Positions 1-24,748 of a stretch of 64,000 nt of DNA are shown here, piece after piece. The DNA comes from Halichondria panicea (taxonomy: Eukaryota > Porifera > Demospongiae > Suberitida > Halichondriidae). The stretch is taken from positions 2,495,001-2,559,000 of the forward strand of contig NC_087392.1 in NCBI RefSeq assembly GCF_963675165.1, read 5' to 3'. The position numbers were made by a program, and so were the translations under genes. The notes beneath the pieces are model-generated. The model was not told the DNA's origin. It saw only the letters and a program-made list of their open reading frames with translations, and did no database searches. The number at the start of each line of letters is the position of its first letter. Within the stretch, counting starts at the first letter, position 1.

Positions 1-358
1 TCAACACTTGTTCTGCGTGTGCACACTTGTGCCAATATGAAGTATTTATTCATTGTTGTCGTACATCCTTTAAATTATGCAATATCTCCTTTTATAGTAT
101 TAAGAGCTCTCCTCTTGATAGTATGTTTAGGGCTCTTGATCGTTCAACTTTCAAACATCTGCTTGCCATATGTTTTTGTTATCTTTGTGCTGTGTAGCAT
201 CCTTGTGCGAGTAGGGGTTTCAATTCCCCCAACAATTGGGTGGGGTGGAGCATGTGACAGTGTAGGAGTTGTTCTCCCACTTGATTAAACATACATTTGT
301 GTGTGTTTGAAGACTCTTTTGTATAAACCTATTGATGCCCTCTTGATCTTCTGCGTAG

Positions 359-8725
<8,367 letters not shown>

Positions 8726-9076
8726 CCTTAGCTTACAGATTTTTTTTGAATGTCTTGTATACCTGTATGTGTGATAACATTTATGCACAGAAACTTTTAG
8801 AGTGATATGTGTAGTAGATAGATAACCTCAATTAACTGCAACTATGCTTTTGCATTGTCATTGTATTTTTAGAATGGATTGTTTATTGGTAAAGATCGTC
8901 GTAACGATAAATGTAATTATGACATTGTTCTATAGTAGAGGTGATCATTGCCAACATAATTATTAATTTATACTGGAGATAAGAATATTTTTAATAATAC
9001 ACAACATGACAAAGGATTGTATGTCAATGTTTGTCCATTTGAAGCACTGAGAGGAGACAATTTCATCACCCAGCGA
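8726..9076. other. Tail-to-tail intergenic region
   Basis: 351 bp between the CYFIP and RBX1 stop codons. It presumably holds both 3' UTRs. It is AT-rich with no clear repeat. I see no canonical AATAAA at a convincing distance on either strand. Confidence 0.5.
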
Positions 9077-9730
9077 TCAGCGGCCATACCTGCAATCACA
9101 AACAAACTCTTCAATGAATGTACTCTTCAGTGAATGTACTAGAAAGCCGATTGCATCTATAGCTATATACGTTACTCACTTGTGGAACTCCCACTCCCTG
9201 TTGTCAAGGGGACACACTTGTCTGGTCTTGAGCCACCTAGAGATGCAGTGGAAGTGGAAGGCATGATTGCACACACCCCAAGCCACTGTGCACTCTTCGC
9301 TGGTGGCAGACGCCTGGTTGGCCTGACACTCGATACCTGCAGTGTCAAAAACGTGGTGGCATCATTTCGGGCTTTAACCAATCGAGGAGGTATGATTGGT
9401 ATAAATATCCCTCAATAATTATGCCGACTAAGCAATTAATCTTTACATGTGGGAGAATTGTACACCAACTTACAAAGATCCATAATGTGGTTTCTACAGA
9501 TAGCACAGTTGTCCACTACAATGTCTGCGTAATAAGAAACACAGTGAGCACATATCCATTGACAAGCACTCACAAACTTACCCCATGCCCATAGTGCCAC
9601 AGCATTCCACTGCACAAAATAATGTATCGATGAAAATATTCATGACATAACTTAAGCACACCTTTTTGACTTCAAACCGTTTCTTGTCCCTCACCACCGG
9701 TGTGGTATCGACTTCCATGCCCTCTGCCAT
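9077..9730 (-). CDS. RBX1: RBX1 / ROC1 RING-H2 subunit of cullin ligases
   Basis: RING-box protein 1, the catalytic RING subunit of cullin-RING ubiquitin ligases, which recruits the E2 to the cullin C-terminus. Exons (minus): 9662-9730, 9582-9609, 9474-9524, 9180-9336, 9077-9089, giving 105 residues; human RBX1 has 108. Visible blocks: [18 protein letters not shown] (the strand that inserts into the cullin), [18 protein letters not shown], then CNHAFHFHC and [13 protein letters not shown], which supply the zinc ligands. The tail is YGR instead of the vertebrate YGH. Start ATG 9728-9730, stop TGA 9077-9079. It is divergent from the HIU hydrolase gene, with 257 bp between the start codons. Confidence 0.98.
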
Positions 9731-9987
9731 TGTAGGATAACGAATGAGACGTCAGGGAGCTTTGAAGGTCACAGAGAATCAACCCAGAATTTTGGCACAC
9801 AGATCTTGTATGTGCTGACAGTGCATATACAGTGGGTGTGGTCATTAAATGGCTTACAGACTGCAAGTGGTTTCTGGTCATTTGCAAACTGGTGCTGTCT
9901 CAATCAATTCCAAGGCAAGAAAATTCCTTTTACTCTTCCAATTTTTAGCATTGATTTTTGCAGGTTGAATCCTGCACTCGCAGCAGT
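9731..9987. promoter_or_regulatory. Shared divergent promoter region RBX1 / HIU hydrolase
   Basis: 257 bp between two divergent start codons must hold both promoters and 5' UTRs. I see no clear TATA box or other named element. The call rests on position only. Confidence 0.5.
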
Positions 9988-10452
9988 ATGTCTCGACCCC
10001 CTATCACCACACATGTGCTAGACACTGCTCTGGGCAGACCTGCGTCTGGACTTCCTATACAGCTCTGTCAAGTTGGTGAAGACAACACCACCTGGCATAT
10101 CATCGGATCAGGGTAAGCGAATATCTTTCGGCTTCCCAGGCTGACTATTTCCTAATACAGGGTAACCAACTCGGATGGGAGGTGTGGCCCACTGATCACC
10201 ATGGAGCAACTCAAACCTGGAACGTATCGTATGCATTTTGACACTGCCACATACTTTGCATCACAAAATAACAACCAACCCTTCTATCCGTATGCTGAGG
10301 TATTATGTGCTATATATGGCTTGCATGGTCCTTTATTTAGCAATATTTTCCATTTTATACAGGTTGTCTTCATCATCTATGATACAACACAGCACTATCA
10401 CATTCCATTGCTGTTGAGTCCTTATGCGTACTCTACATACAGAGGAAGCTAG
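9988..10452 (+). CDS. urah: 5-hydroxyisourate hydrolase (transthyretin-like)
   Basis: HIU hydrolase, which acts after urate oxidase in purine breakdown and turns 5-hydroxyisourate into OHCU. Exons 9988-10112, 10161-10299 and 10363-10452 give 117 residues. Family marks: an N-terminal THVLDTALGRPA block with the catalytic His, a central NSDGRCG turn, FYPYAEV, and the C-terminal tetrapeptide YRGS, which separates the enzyme from the hormone carrier transthyretin. An ATTAAA at 10502-10507, about 50 bp after the stop, may be its poly(A) signal. It is tail-to-tail with the GST gene, with only 89 bp between stops. I see no peroxisomal or secretory signal at either end. Confidence 0.97.
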
Positions 10453-10541
10453 CATAGTTATATCTATATAAGAATTACTGAGGAATGTATGAACATTTTA
10501 CATTAAAGAAACTGTATTTCACTCGATCACAAAATTAACAA

Positions 10542-11255
10542 TTAGTATGTAGTTCCTTTTCTAATGGCATCTGCTACTTCTGATTTTACTGAGTCGTCAG
10601 CATATCTCTGATAGGATTCGATCAATCTTGTATCATCAGGGATTGTCTTCTTGATACTCTCTCGTTCTGTGCAGGCTGCATACCACTGATAATATCGCTC
10701 AAACTCAGTGCCCTCTTTGGGTAAAGTGAATCCACGATAGTGAGGAAGGACCACCTGGAACCGATGTGCATATGGAAAGAGCATTATATCAATTTTGTTC
10801 AGAGCCTGGCCACCAAAAAACGGCCCAGACTTTTCATCTAGTTCTGCAAAAAGCATTTTGGTTGCTTTGACTATAGAATCTATTGCTTCGTCCCGTTCAG
10901 CCTGATCTTTTTTCATCAACAAGCGATAGTAAGGTGCCTCAATCTTACTCCCAATGAAGTTGCTCCAGATTCTAGCAAACGCCCGTTGGTATACATCAGT
11001 GGGTAGAAGGTTCCTATCAGTTTTCCAAGCTTCGTCAACATACTCAATGCATACCGGAGACTCGTATACGGGCTTTCCATTGTGAACGATGACCGGCACC
11101 AGGCCCCTGGGATTGACAGCAAGCCACTCTGGTGTCTTGTTGTATGGATCTTGTTCTACATATTTGAACTCCACACCTTTCTCCAACAGAGCTATCCAAG
11201 CCCTTTGAGCAAACGGGCAGAACCAGGCATTGTACAGGGTGGGTACAGATGACAT
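10542..11255 (-). CDS. Glutathione S-transferase, omega-like, intronless
   Basis: Single-exon GST-fold protein. The N-terminal thioredoxin-fold half has the active-site block WFCPFAQRAW with Cys (omega class uses CPFAQR), then NPRGLVPV with the cis-Pro and YESPVCIEYVDE with the glutathione-contacting Glu-Ser-type pair. The helical C-terminal half follows (FFGGQALNKIDIMLFPY). From the ATG at 11255 it has 237 residues, a normal GST length. The frame stays open upstream to another ATG at 11399 (285 residues), but the extra 48 residues are Pro/Ser-rich and unlike a GST, so I prefer 11255. All its neighbours have introns, so a retrocopy or an acquired gene is possible. Expected role: glutathione-dependent reduction or dehydroascorbate-type chemistry in the cytosol (inference). 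Confidence 0.9.
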   Translation of the reverse strand: MSSVPTLYNAWFCPFAQRAWIALLEKGVEFKYVEQDPYNKTPEWLAVNPRGLVPVIVHNGKPVYESPVCIEYVDEAWKTDRNLLPTDVYQRAFARIWSNFIGSKIEAPYYRLLMKKDQAERDEAIDSIVKATKMLFAELDEKSGPFFGGQALNKIDIMLFPYAHRFQVVLPHYRGFTLPKEGTEFERYYQWYAACTERESIKKTIPDDTRLIESYQRYADDSVKSEVADAIRKGTTY

Positions 11256-11458
11256 CTTGGCTGAGGGATGAATTACAGGAGAAGAGTAGTCAGGAGTGTT
11301 TTGTCTAGGTGGGTGTGGCCCATCCAAATTAGAGTCACTTTGCATGTGACGTGTGGGCTGTGCATTTGTGGTGAATCTTTGATAAACAACATTGTTCATT
11401 TTTGTTGAGACAGAAAAGAGTAGACGGATTATACACTATAGCTAGCTGTGTAATTGCA
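11256..11458. promoter_or_regulatory. Divergent promoter region GST / ATP7-like copy A
   Basis: 203 bp between the preferred GST start and the copper-ATPase start (59 bp if GST starts at 11399). It contains GTGACGTGTGG near 11345, which resembles a CRE or E-box half site, but I assign no factor. A shared promoter for a thiol enzyme and a copper pump is worth noting only as context. Confidence 0.4.
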
Positions 11459-18884
<7,426 letters not shown>

Positions 18885-19704
18885 GTATCTGTGATTAATT
18901 TGAACACTGTAGTTTTTCGATTCTTGTGTGTGTTCATTTTAAGTTAGTAAAGCAGAAATTAATCTGAATATTTAATTATTGTGCATATCAACCATGGCTT
19001 TACTTTTTCTTGTTCTTTGTTTAGCACTCAATAGAAATGCATGGGAGGCAGTAAAGAAGGAAATGATGGATGTGAATTAAAACTTTACCTCTATTTCTTT
19101 CTTTATTCCTCCAAATAATACCATATTTTATCTTATTGAACGATTGTGACAAAGCTTAACCAGCACTTACCGGAAGCATAAACTATAAAAAAAAAGGATG
19201 TATGAACAAAGAGTAAGAGAAATCGAACATTCTTCCTTCATACAACTTGTCATGTCTGCCACTGACAAATGAGCATTCGTACTCATCTACCATGACATGG
19301 CTTCATTGCCGATTGATTTTCTCACTGCTACGTTCTGCCATACAGTGTATTCATGGTGCTTGCATCGGTCACGCTTTCAAAGCACCCCCTATCTATGGAC
19401 CTGGTTACCTCCGAACGGGGGGGGGGGGGGGGGGGGGGTATTTATCGAACTGCAAATAGGTTAATTAAACCAAGTAGATAGTCATCTACTTAACTTCATC
19501 ATTACTGTATGCTTTCACCTTTATTTTTTCTGTACTGCCGGCCCTCCATATTTTAAAGGGTACACCCCCCCCCCCCCCAACAAAAAGGAGAGCCTGGGTA
19601 CCGAAGCAGAGGAGGTTGGACAGTTCTTCTTCTTCTTTGTAGCCTCCAAATAATGAAGAGTAGCCCATTGGGCAGACGAAAAAGAATATTGAAAATGGGT
19701 ATTA
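18885..19704. other. 3' flank of ATP7-like copy A and LINE tail region
   Basis: No gene recognised. It includes the likely 3' UTR of copy A, then unassigned AT-rich DNA, a run of 22 G at 19417-19438 and a run of 14 C at 19565-19578. The right part is presumably 3' untranslated sequence of the minus-strand LINE, whose reading frame ends at 19705. Confidence 0.55.
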
Positions 19705-19772
19705 TTATAACACACAGTAAGAGGGTGGAGCTTTAAACCAATGTGCTTGTGAGAGATCAGCGCGGGTTTGCC
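19705..19772 (-). mobile_element. LINE fragment, displaced C-terminal end
   Basis: On the minus strand this short piece continues, in frame, the reverse-transcriptase-type ORF of 22144-23219 once the 2.37-kb insert is ignored: about 20 more codons, then a TAA at 19705-19707. This is why I assign it to the LINE. It includes one copy of the 8-bp duplication. Confidence 0.7.
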
Positions 19773-20185
19773 TAGTTGGGCGGAGTCCAACCAACGCTTC
19801 GCTCATGGTTGGGTATCAGTACATGTAGCAGTTTTGTTCCCTGCAGCCCAATCAGATTGCTGCGTTCAAGTGGGAAACCTTACAGCTCAATTTAGCTGAC
19901 AAGGCGAGCTGGGACACTGTATTTCTCTAGTCTCGATTTCCAGCCTCTTTGCAAGAGTCTGGTGAACTTCACTATCACCACTCGTGTCAGGCCCTAAGTG
20001 CCGCGGTTAGATAACCTAGTAGTGATAATTGGGTGTTAACCAAATAGTGTAGTGGTGGGTGTTACCCATGCACTGTGTGGTGAAATTCATGCAATCACTG
20101 AATGGGTACAGGTGTGGCCAAAAATCATTGTGGAACATTTAGTTTATGACTTTCAAGATTTAGTACATAATTATAGTGCAAGACT

Positions 20186-20905
20186 ATGGAAAGACACATG
20201 AAGATGCAAGACGTGATAATTGAGAGTGCTAGAGCAATTGGGATCCATTATTTAAAGCCAGAGCAAATGAAAGCAATGTATTCAATCATTGGAGGAAAGG
20301 ACACATTTGTGTCACTGCCAACCGGCTATGGAAAGTCAGTAATCTTTGCTGCATTACCTATGGCCTTTGACCAATTGAAAGGTGAACTAAAATTGCTGTA
20401 TGAGTGTACCTATATATACACCTTTTTCTGTTTTGCAGGAACATCTGGAAGCATTGTACTTTGTATTAGTCCCCTCACTTCGCTGATGATGGATCAACAA
20501 AAAAAGTGTGCAGCTGGAGGATTGACAGTGGAATACGTTGGAGAAGCTCAGACAGACCGTAGTGCTATTAACAGAGTACTGAAAAGAGAAGCTCAGTTGG
20601 TGTTCATCTCCCCAGAGAGCATAATTATTAGCGAAGGGTATTTTTCGAAATAATTATGCTTCTGTCACCACCGTATATAAAGAATCTCGTTGCAGTAGTA
20701 GTTGATGAAGCCCATTGTGTTAAAACCTGGAGAGATGATTTTCGAGTTGCGAGATTGGAGATTTAAGGAGCCTCATTCCAGACAATGTCGGTGTTCACGC
20801 ACTTACTGCTACCTCTACAACAGAAACATTTTACATTGTCAGTAGAAGGTTATGTATAGACGATCCTACTTTAATTGCCTCCCCTCCTTTCCGAGACAAT
20901 ATTAC
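20186..20905 (+). pseudogene. RecQ-like SF2 helicase fragment, broken
   Basis: N-terminal part of a RecQ-family DNA helicase inside the TIR element. Visible motifs: LKPEQMKAM near the start (RecQ motif 0-like), LPTGYGKS (Walker A), CISPLTSLMMDQ (motif Ia), FISPES, then VVVDEAHCVKTW (DEAH box) and HALTATST (motif III). A 58-bp intron with good splice sites lies at about 20382-20439. The frame is lost near 20640 (AT-rich stop region) and again near 20760, and no second RecA domain, RQC or HRDC follows. It therefore looks like a captured gene fragment with its intron, now decayed. Many sponge genomes seem to hold RecQ-like repeats of this type (recalled, not checked). Confidence 0.85.
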
Positions 20906-20924
20906 TTATGGTTCTTATTTTAAT

Positions 20925-21040
20925 GGTTGCTGCTGACACGTACACCGGTGGAATGGTTGCTGCTGACGCTGATGGAATGGTTGCTACTGACACTGGTGGA
21001 ATAGTTGGTACTGAAACAGATGATGGAATGGGTGGTGTGG
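20925..21040. repeat. Imperfect 30-bp repeat in the TIR element
   Basis: Three to four degenerate copies of a GGTTGCTGCTGACxCxGxTGGAAT unit of about 30 bp. Read on the minus strand it would encode a Pro/Ser/Ala-rich low-complexity segment just downstream of the CxxC-type ORF, but I cannot show that the two are joined. Confidence 0.6.
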
Positions 21041-21085
21041 GGGGTTCCTGCATAACTCTACTTCTTTTTGGCGGTGGTGGTTAAG

Positions 21086-21370
21086 TTATCTTCTGCATGT
21101 CTTGAAAGCAGACCATTTATTAGCTCTGCATGTTGCTTCCTTCTTTACCTTGCATAGCTTTTCTTGTTGAGCATGGACATTCTTCAGTTGTTTCTCGCAC
21201 TGGTGACACAATATACTGTCACTAGCACTAGTTTCAGGGATGCAATGCAGAGGTACTGGAAGGAGCTGCACAAGTACTTCTCTTGCTTCAGAACAGCTAT
21301 GACCATTGAGCTTCTTTCGCCTTCGGTTGTCCAGAGACTCATTCGCACACAAACAGCAGTAGAGGCCCAT
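21086..21370 (-). CDS. Small CxxC zinc-binding-like protein in transposon cargo
   Basis: 94-codon ORF on the minus strand of the TIR element, convergent with the helicase fragment. It has CCLC near residue 5, a basic NRRRKKLNG segment, and CHQC at about residue 57, followed by a Lys/Gln-rich helix-like tail. Two CxxC pairs about 50 residues apart resemble a treble-clef or ZAD-type zinc fold. I do not recognise a named family. It could be the N-terminal exon of a longer protein, since only the end of the frame is clear. Function unknown; DNA binding is a guess. Confidence 0.5.
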   Translation of the reverse strand: MGLYCCLCANESLDNRRRKKLNGHSCSEAREVLVQLLPVPLHCIPETSASDSILCHQCEKQLKNVHAQQEKLCKVKKEATCRANKWSAFKTCRR

Positions 21371-22143
21371 ATCTAGCTACTTTTTTGTGATGCAATAGCT
21401 TACGTAACAGTTTACACAGCAGGCCACAACGGCCCACAAGGCACTTGACAAGCGGTTTCACACCCCAAGAAAATCTTGGGGTGTCTGCACGAACTGTTCA
21501 TTGCAAGTTCACCCGACCATATACGAAGTATGGGAGGGCGTGGCCAGACTAGTATTTCTCTGGAGAATGCAGAAACAGCTCCTGCTGGATATCTAGGCTA
21601 CTAGAAAAGAAGCATAGTCTATCTTAGCATCTATGAATGAAGCTTGAACAGTATGTACTAATTAATTAAAAGGACTTGTCTTTGTTTTAAGTTTTGTTGT
21701 GCTACCAATAAGATTAGATCATTAGTTTGGACAAAACCTGTGTTATGTATGCCTTCTTTGGTCTTCGAAAAGCTTCTCAGAAGCCTTGGGGTAGTCTTAT
21801 AGCTGGCTGTACCTCTCCTTGTGCTAGATGTCTAACTATTATGAAAAAGTTTATTTCTGCCTGTACTAAATCTTATATTACAGGCTAAAGTATTCTTCTA
21901 CTTTCTCTAAGAGTCTGAGGTCTTTCTTGAATTCCAAAACAACTATAGCTAGATCCAGTCAGCTAGAATAGCCATCCAAATAGTTAATTGATTTCTTTAT
22001 ATCGCACCCCTGAGCCATGCGGTTGTCAGCCACTTAAAGATTAAACAATATTCATACTCTGTCTCAAGTACCGGTGGAACAAAACTGCTACGTGTACTGA
22101 TACCCAACCCAGAGCGCAGCGTTGGTTGGACTCCGCCCAACTA

Positions 22144-23219
22144 GGTTTGCCTTAGATCTTTGATGAAGAGCAAGAGCCACTCTTGCGCATGGGCAGCTTT
22201 CAGCCAGACAAGGCCTTGCAGGAGATTGTAGAGGGTGTCATGTAGTGCCCTTGGGTCGTGGGGGAGGTGAACACTGATGCAGGATGGGGCATCCTGCAGG
22301 AGAGCAAGTCTGCGCATTGAGAGAGCAGGGCAACTTACTAAAAAGTGTGAAGGTGATTCTTCTTCAGTGTTGCATAGTTTGCACGATGCAACACCGGGAG
22401 AGATATTTCCTCTGTTGCGATATCTAAACCTGGACGCATCCAGCTCGAGCCCGTCACAGCCCACTAGGAGCCTGATTCTGAAATTTGAGGGGCCATGCAT
22501 AGAACGATCCAGCTGACAGCATGACCATAGCATCGAAGGGCGACCTAGAAGGGCGGGGAGGGATGAGATAGGGAGATTTGTGCATGTGTCTGTCATCTTG
22601 ACGTATTGTGTGACTAGTGCAGATTTCTTTGCAGCAGTCTTAAAAGACCCTTTGTTTTTCCCGTTTGAGATCATAGACGAGAGTGAAGGGTAGCAACGAG
22701 ATAAGACTAGTGTGGACCATGTTTTTAAGAGACCTGATGGAGAGTCGGCGAGAAGTCTTTCTACCATAATCTTTTTCGGGAGATCTTCTGAAGACATGCA
22801 TGCGATAGAGTTAATAAAACAGAGCTGTCTGCAGTCCACCAATGCCGAGATCTCCAACGAGCCAATAAGGCTGGTGAGGGCGAGTGACGGACATCTTGTA
22901 GGCAGGCCTTGAATTGTGCGAAGTAGTTTCCTGTGAGTTCTCTCCAACATGTTGAGATCGCTCTTTGTTAGGGACCAGAGTTCTGATCCATAGAGCATAA
23001 TTGGAAGGCAGAGTGAGGAATAAAGCTTGTGAGAGGTGATTGGGTGGAGGCAGCCGAACCTCGCGCCCACAGAATTCAGGGCAAAGAAGGCACTCCTACC
23101 CGCAGAGCAGCGTCCCGAGATTCTGAGGGAGCCAGAAGAAGACACTAAGCGAAGGACACCAAGGTGTTTGTAACTATCTACCTCCTGGATAATTTCCGAA
23201 CAAACAGAGAGCAACAATC
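22144..23219 (-). mobile_element. Truncated LINE: reverse-transcriptase C-terminal region
   Basis: A continuous minus-strand frame of about 358 codons resembling the region after the RT palm in non-LTR retrotransposons: SYKHLGVLR, LPIMLYGSELWSLT, LERTHRKLLRTIQGLP, and a late C-x2-C...H-x4-C knuckle (CKLCNTEEESPSHFLVSCP). No upstream RT core (YxDD) or endonuclease is present, so the copy is 5'-truncated near 23219, as is common for LINEs. At its 3' end the frame stops at a TAG made by the first bases of the inserted TIR element; the true end lies at 19705. Clade (Jockey/CR1/RTE-like) not resolved. Confidence 0.85.
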
Positions 23220-24748
23220 TAGATTGTCATAATTATGACCTCTTACTTTTACCTTGTTTTGATGGTACATTTCATAGCTAAGAAACTGTGTAGTTTGTAG
23301 CTGTTTTTAGCTATTGGTTAAAGAAAGGAGGTCAAACTACACTGATATCCATCGCCAACCCCATATTAACGAAGCCAGGAAATTGCGTTGAAGGTAAAAC
23401 TGTCTGTACTAGCCACAGTGTTACTGTATTTGGTGTAGACATTAAAATAGTGATTAGAACATTGTAAGTAGAAAGTGTCTATGCTACTCTTACGTTCAGC
23501 CTAGTATGGAAGAGCTAACGAAGGCAGAGGGTACTCCCGAGGACGCAACGATGGATGTTCCTTTACTGACGTTAAAGGAGGTAAATATGCCTATGAATCT
23601 GGTTGTGATACATGCACTCTTTTGTAGGCATTTATGGATAGCGAAAAGTGACCGTCATGTTTTGGACACGGGCACGGCCTATTTATTGCTGTATAATTGT
23701 GCATCGACAAAAGAGGTTGATCTGATTGAAGGTGATATCTTACGGATTTCAGCATTGGTGCAAAAGAGACCAACATAGCCGTCCCCACTCTGACCACCCG
23801 AAGCAAGATATTAAACACTTAAACAAGCAATTTCACAAACACCCCGTGACTGTGGAGCTACCACCTCCTCCTGCTAGACCTTCACAAACTCTCATAATGT
23901 TAACTCACATGGTGTACTCATTAATTATTTTACTGATATATCTGCTCACTCTATAACTAAGAATGATGTGCTTGAAAAGATCTACAAGAAACAGCCATCT
24001 CTCTTGTATCCATGTAGCCTCAATTCCAAGCCGCATTAAAACATTTTAATCAACCTGGGATCGAGGCTAGTATGCAGTGTGCTTAATTGAGGTCAAAGTT
24101 CAATTGCTTATAGGTGCACGTGATACTGTCCAACCTCCTCTGGTACCGAAAGTGAATCTAATTATGGTAAAGATCATTCAAGCCAAAGGCCAAAATGTCA
24201 GATGCATGCTGTGCATGCTGAGAAGGAAGATCTATTATCCAGCATTGTAAGTTACTAACTGTGTGTTGGGATTATCCTCATGTCCATTGATTTTAACCTT
24301 TTTTATCGGCTTATGTTCATTCGTATAAATTATTATTGTAACCTAGATTCACAGAAAGTTGCAAAATGCATTGCCAAGGCATTGCCAATGCCATTGGCCA
24401 TCTGGTCTCTATCTAGAGTCTACAATGAATATTGCATGGAAATCTATGTTTCTCCTTATAGCTGTGTGGGGGGGGGTGATCAAATTATGTGTACAGCATA
24501 GATCGTACTGAGTTCTAGCATAGTGTTTGTGTAAGTCTGAGCACTACATGTACATGTACTGTACGATCACATGGTCTGCCATATACAGGTAATGCAGAAT
24601 CTAGTGTTAGATAAAAAATTAAATAGGCTTAGCATATAACCAGACTTGTTCGCCTAACCGTTATAAAAGCGAAAACTTGACCTGGGATCGAGGCTAATAC
24701 CAGACTTGAAAAGATCTATTCACTGAAAGCTTTTCAACTGAATTTCTC
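23220..24748. other. Intergenic region upstream of ATP7-like copy B
   Basis: 1.5 kb without a convincing gene. An ORF from ATG 23506 (about 25 codons before a GTAAAT that could be a donor) has no recognisable homology and could be an orphan first exon or chance. A 55-bp TAGCC...GGCTA element lies at 24015-24069 and a related half copy near 24681. A run of G at about 24468-24476. The promoter of copy B must lie here or further left; it does not match that of copy A. Confidence 0.5.
24015..24069. repeat. 55-bp mini-element with TAGCCTC / GAGGCTA ends
   Basis: Starts TAGCCTCAATTCCAAGCCG and ends GGGATCGAGGCTA, the same termini as the 589-bp element at 17269-17857, but with almost all internal sequence missing. 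A third related copy is at 60546-60635. Confidence 0.65.

Larger units (their letters stand above)
19773..22143. mobile_element. 2.37-kb TIR DNA transposon with cargo, 8-bp TSD
   Basis: A 2,371-bp element bounded by 68-bp terminal inverted repeats (19773-19840 and 22076-22143) with only about four mismatches, starting TAGTTGGGCGGAGTCC. It is flanked by the exact 8-bp duplication GGTTTGCC (19765-19772, 22144-22151). It carries a broken RecQ-like helicase fragment (plus, 20186-20905) and a CxxC-type ORF (minus, 21086-21370). I see no transposase, so it is probably non-autonomous. An 8-bp duplication occurs in hAT, P, Merlin and a few other superfamilies, and I cannot choose among them. It sits inside a LINE. 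A lone 26-bp piece of the same terminus lies at 49771-49796. Confidence 0.92.

Noticed and set aside
19-288. Open frame of 89 codons at the left edge
   Set aside because: Hydrophobic composition from T-rich intron sequence, with no homology. It lies just before a CYFIP exon in the expected intron.
22277-22516. Plus-strand frames opposite the LINE
   Set aside because: Antisense shadows of the minus-strand reverse-transcriptase frame, which has clear motifs.
23506-23778. Possible small gene upstream of copper ATPase copy B
   Set aside because: Only about 25 plausible codons before a potential donor. No homology and no convincing second exon; kept as a note in the intergenic entry.
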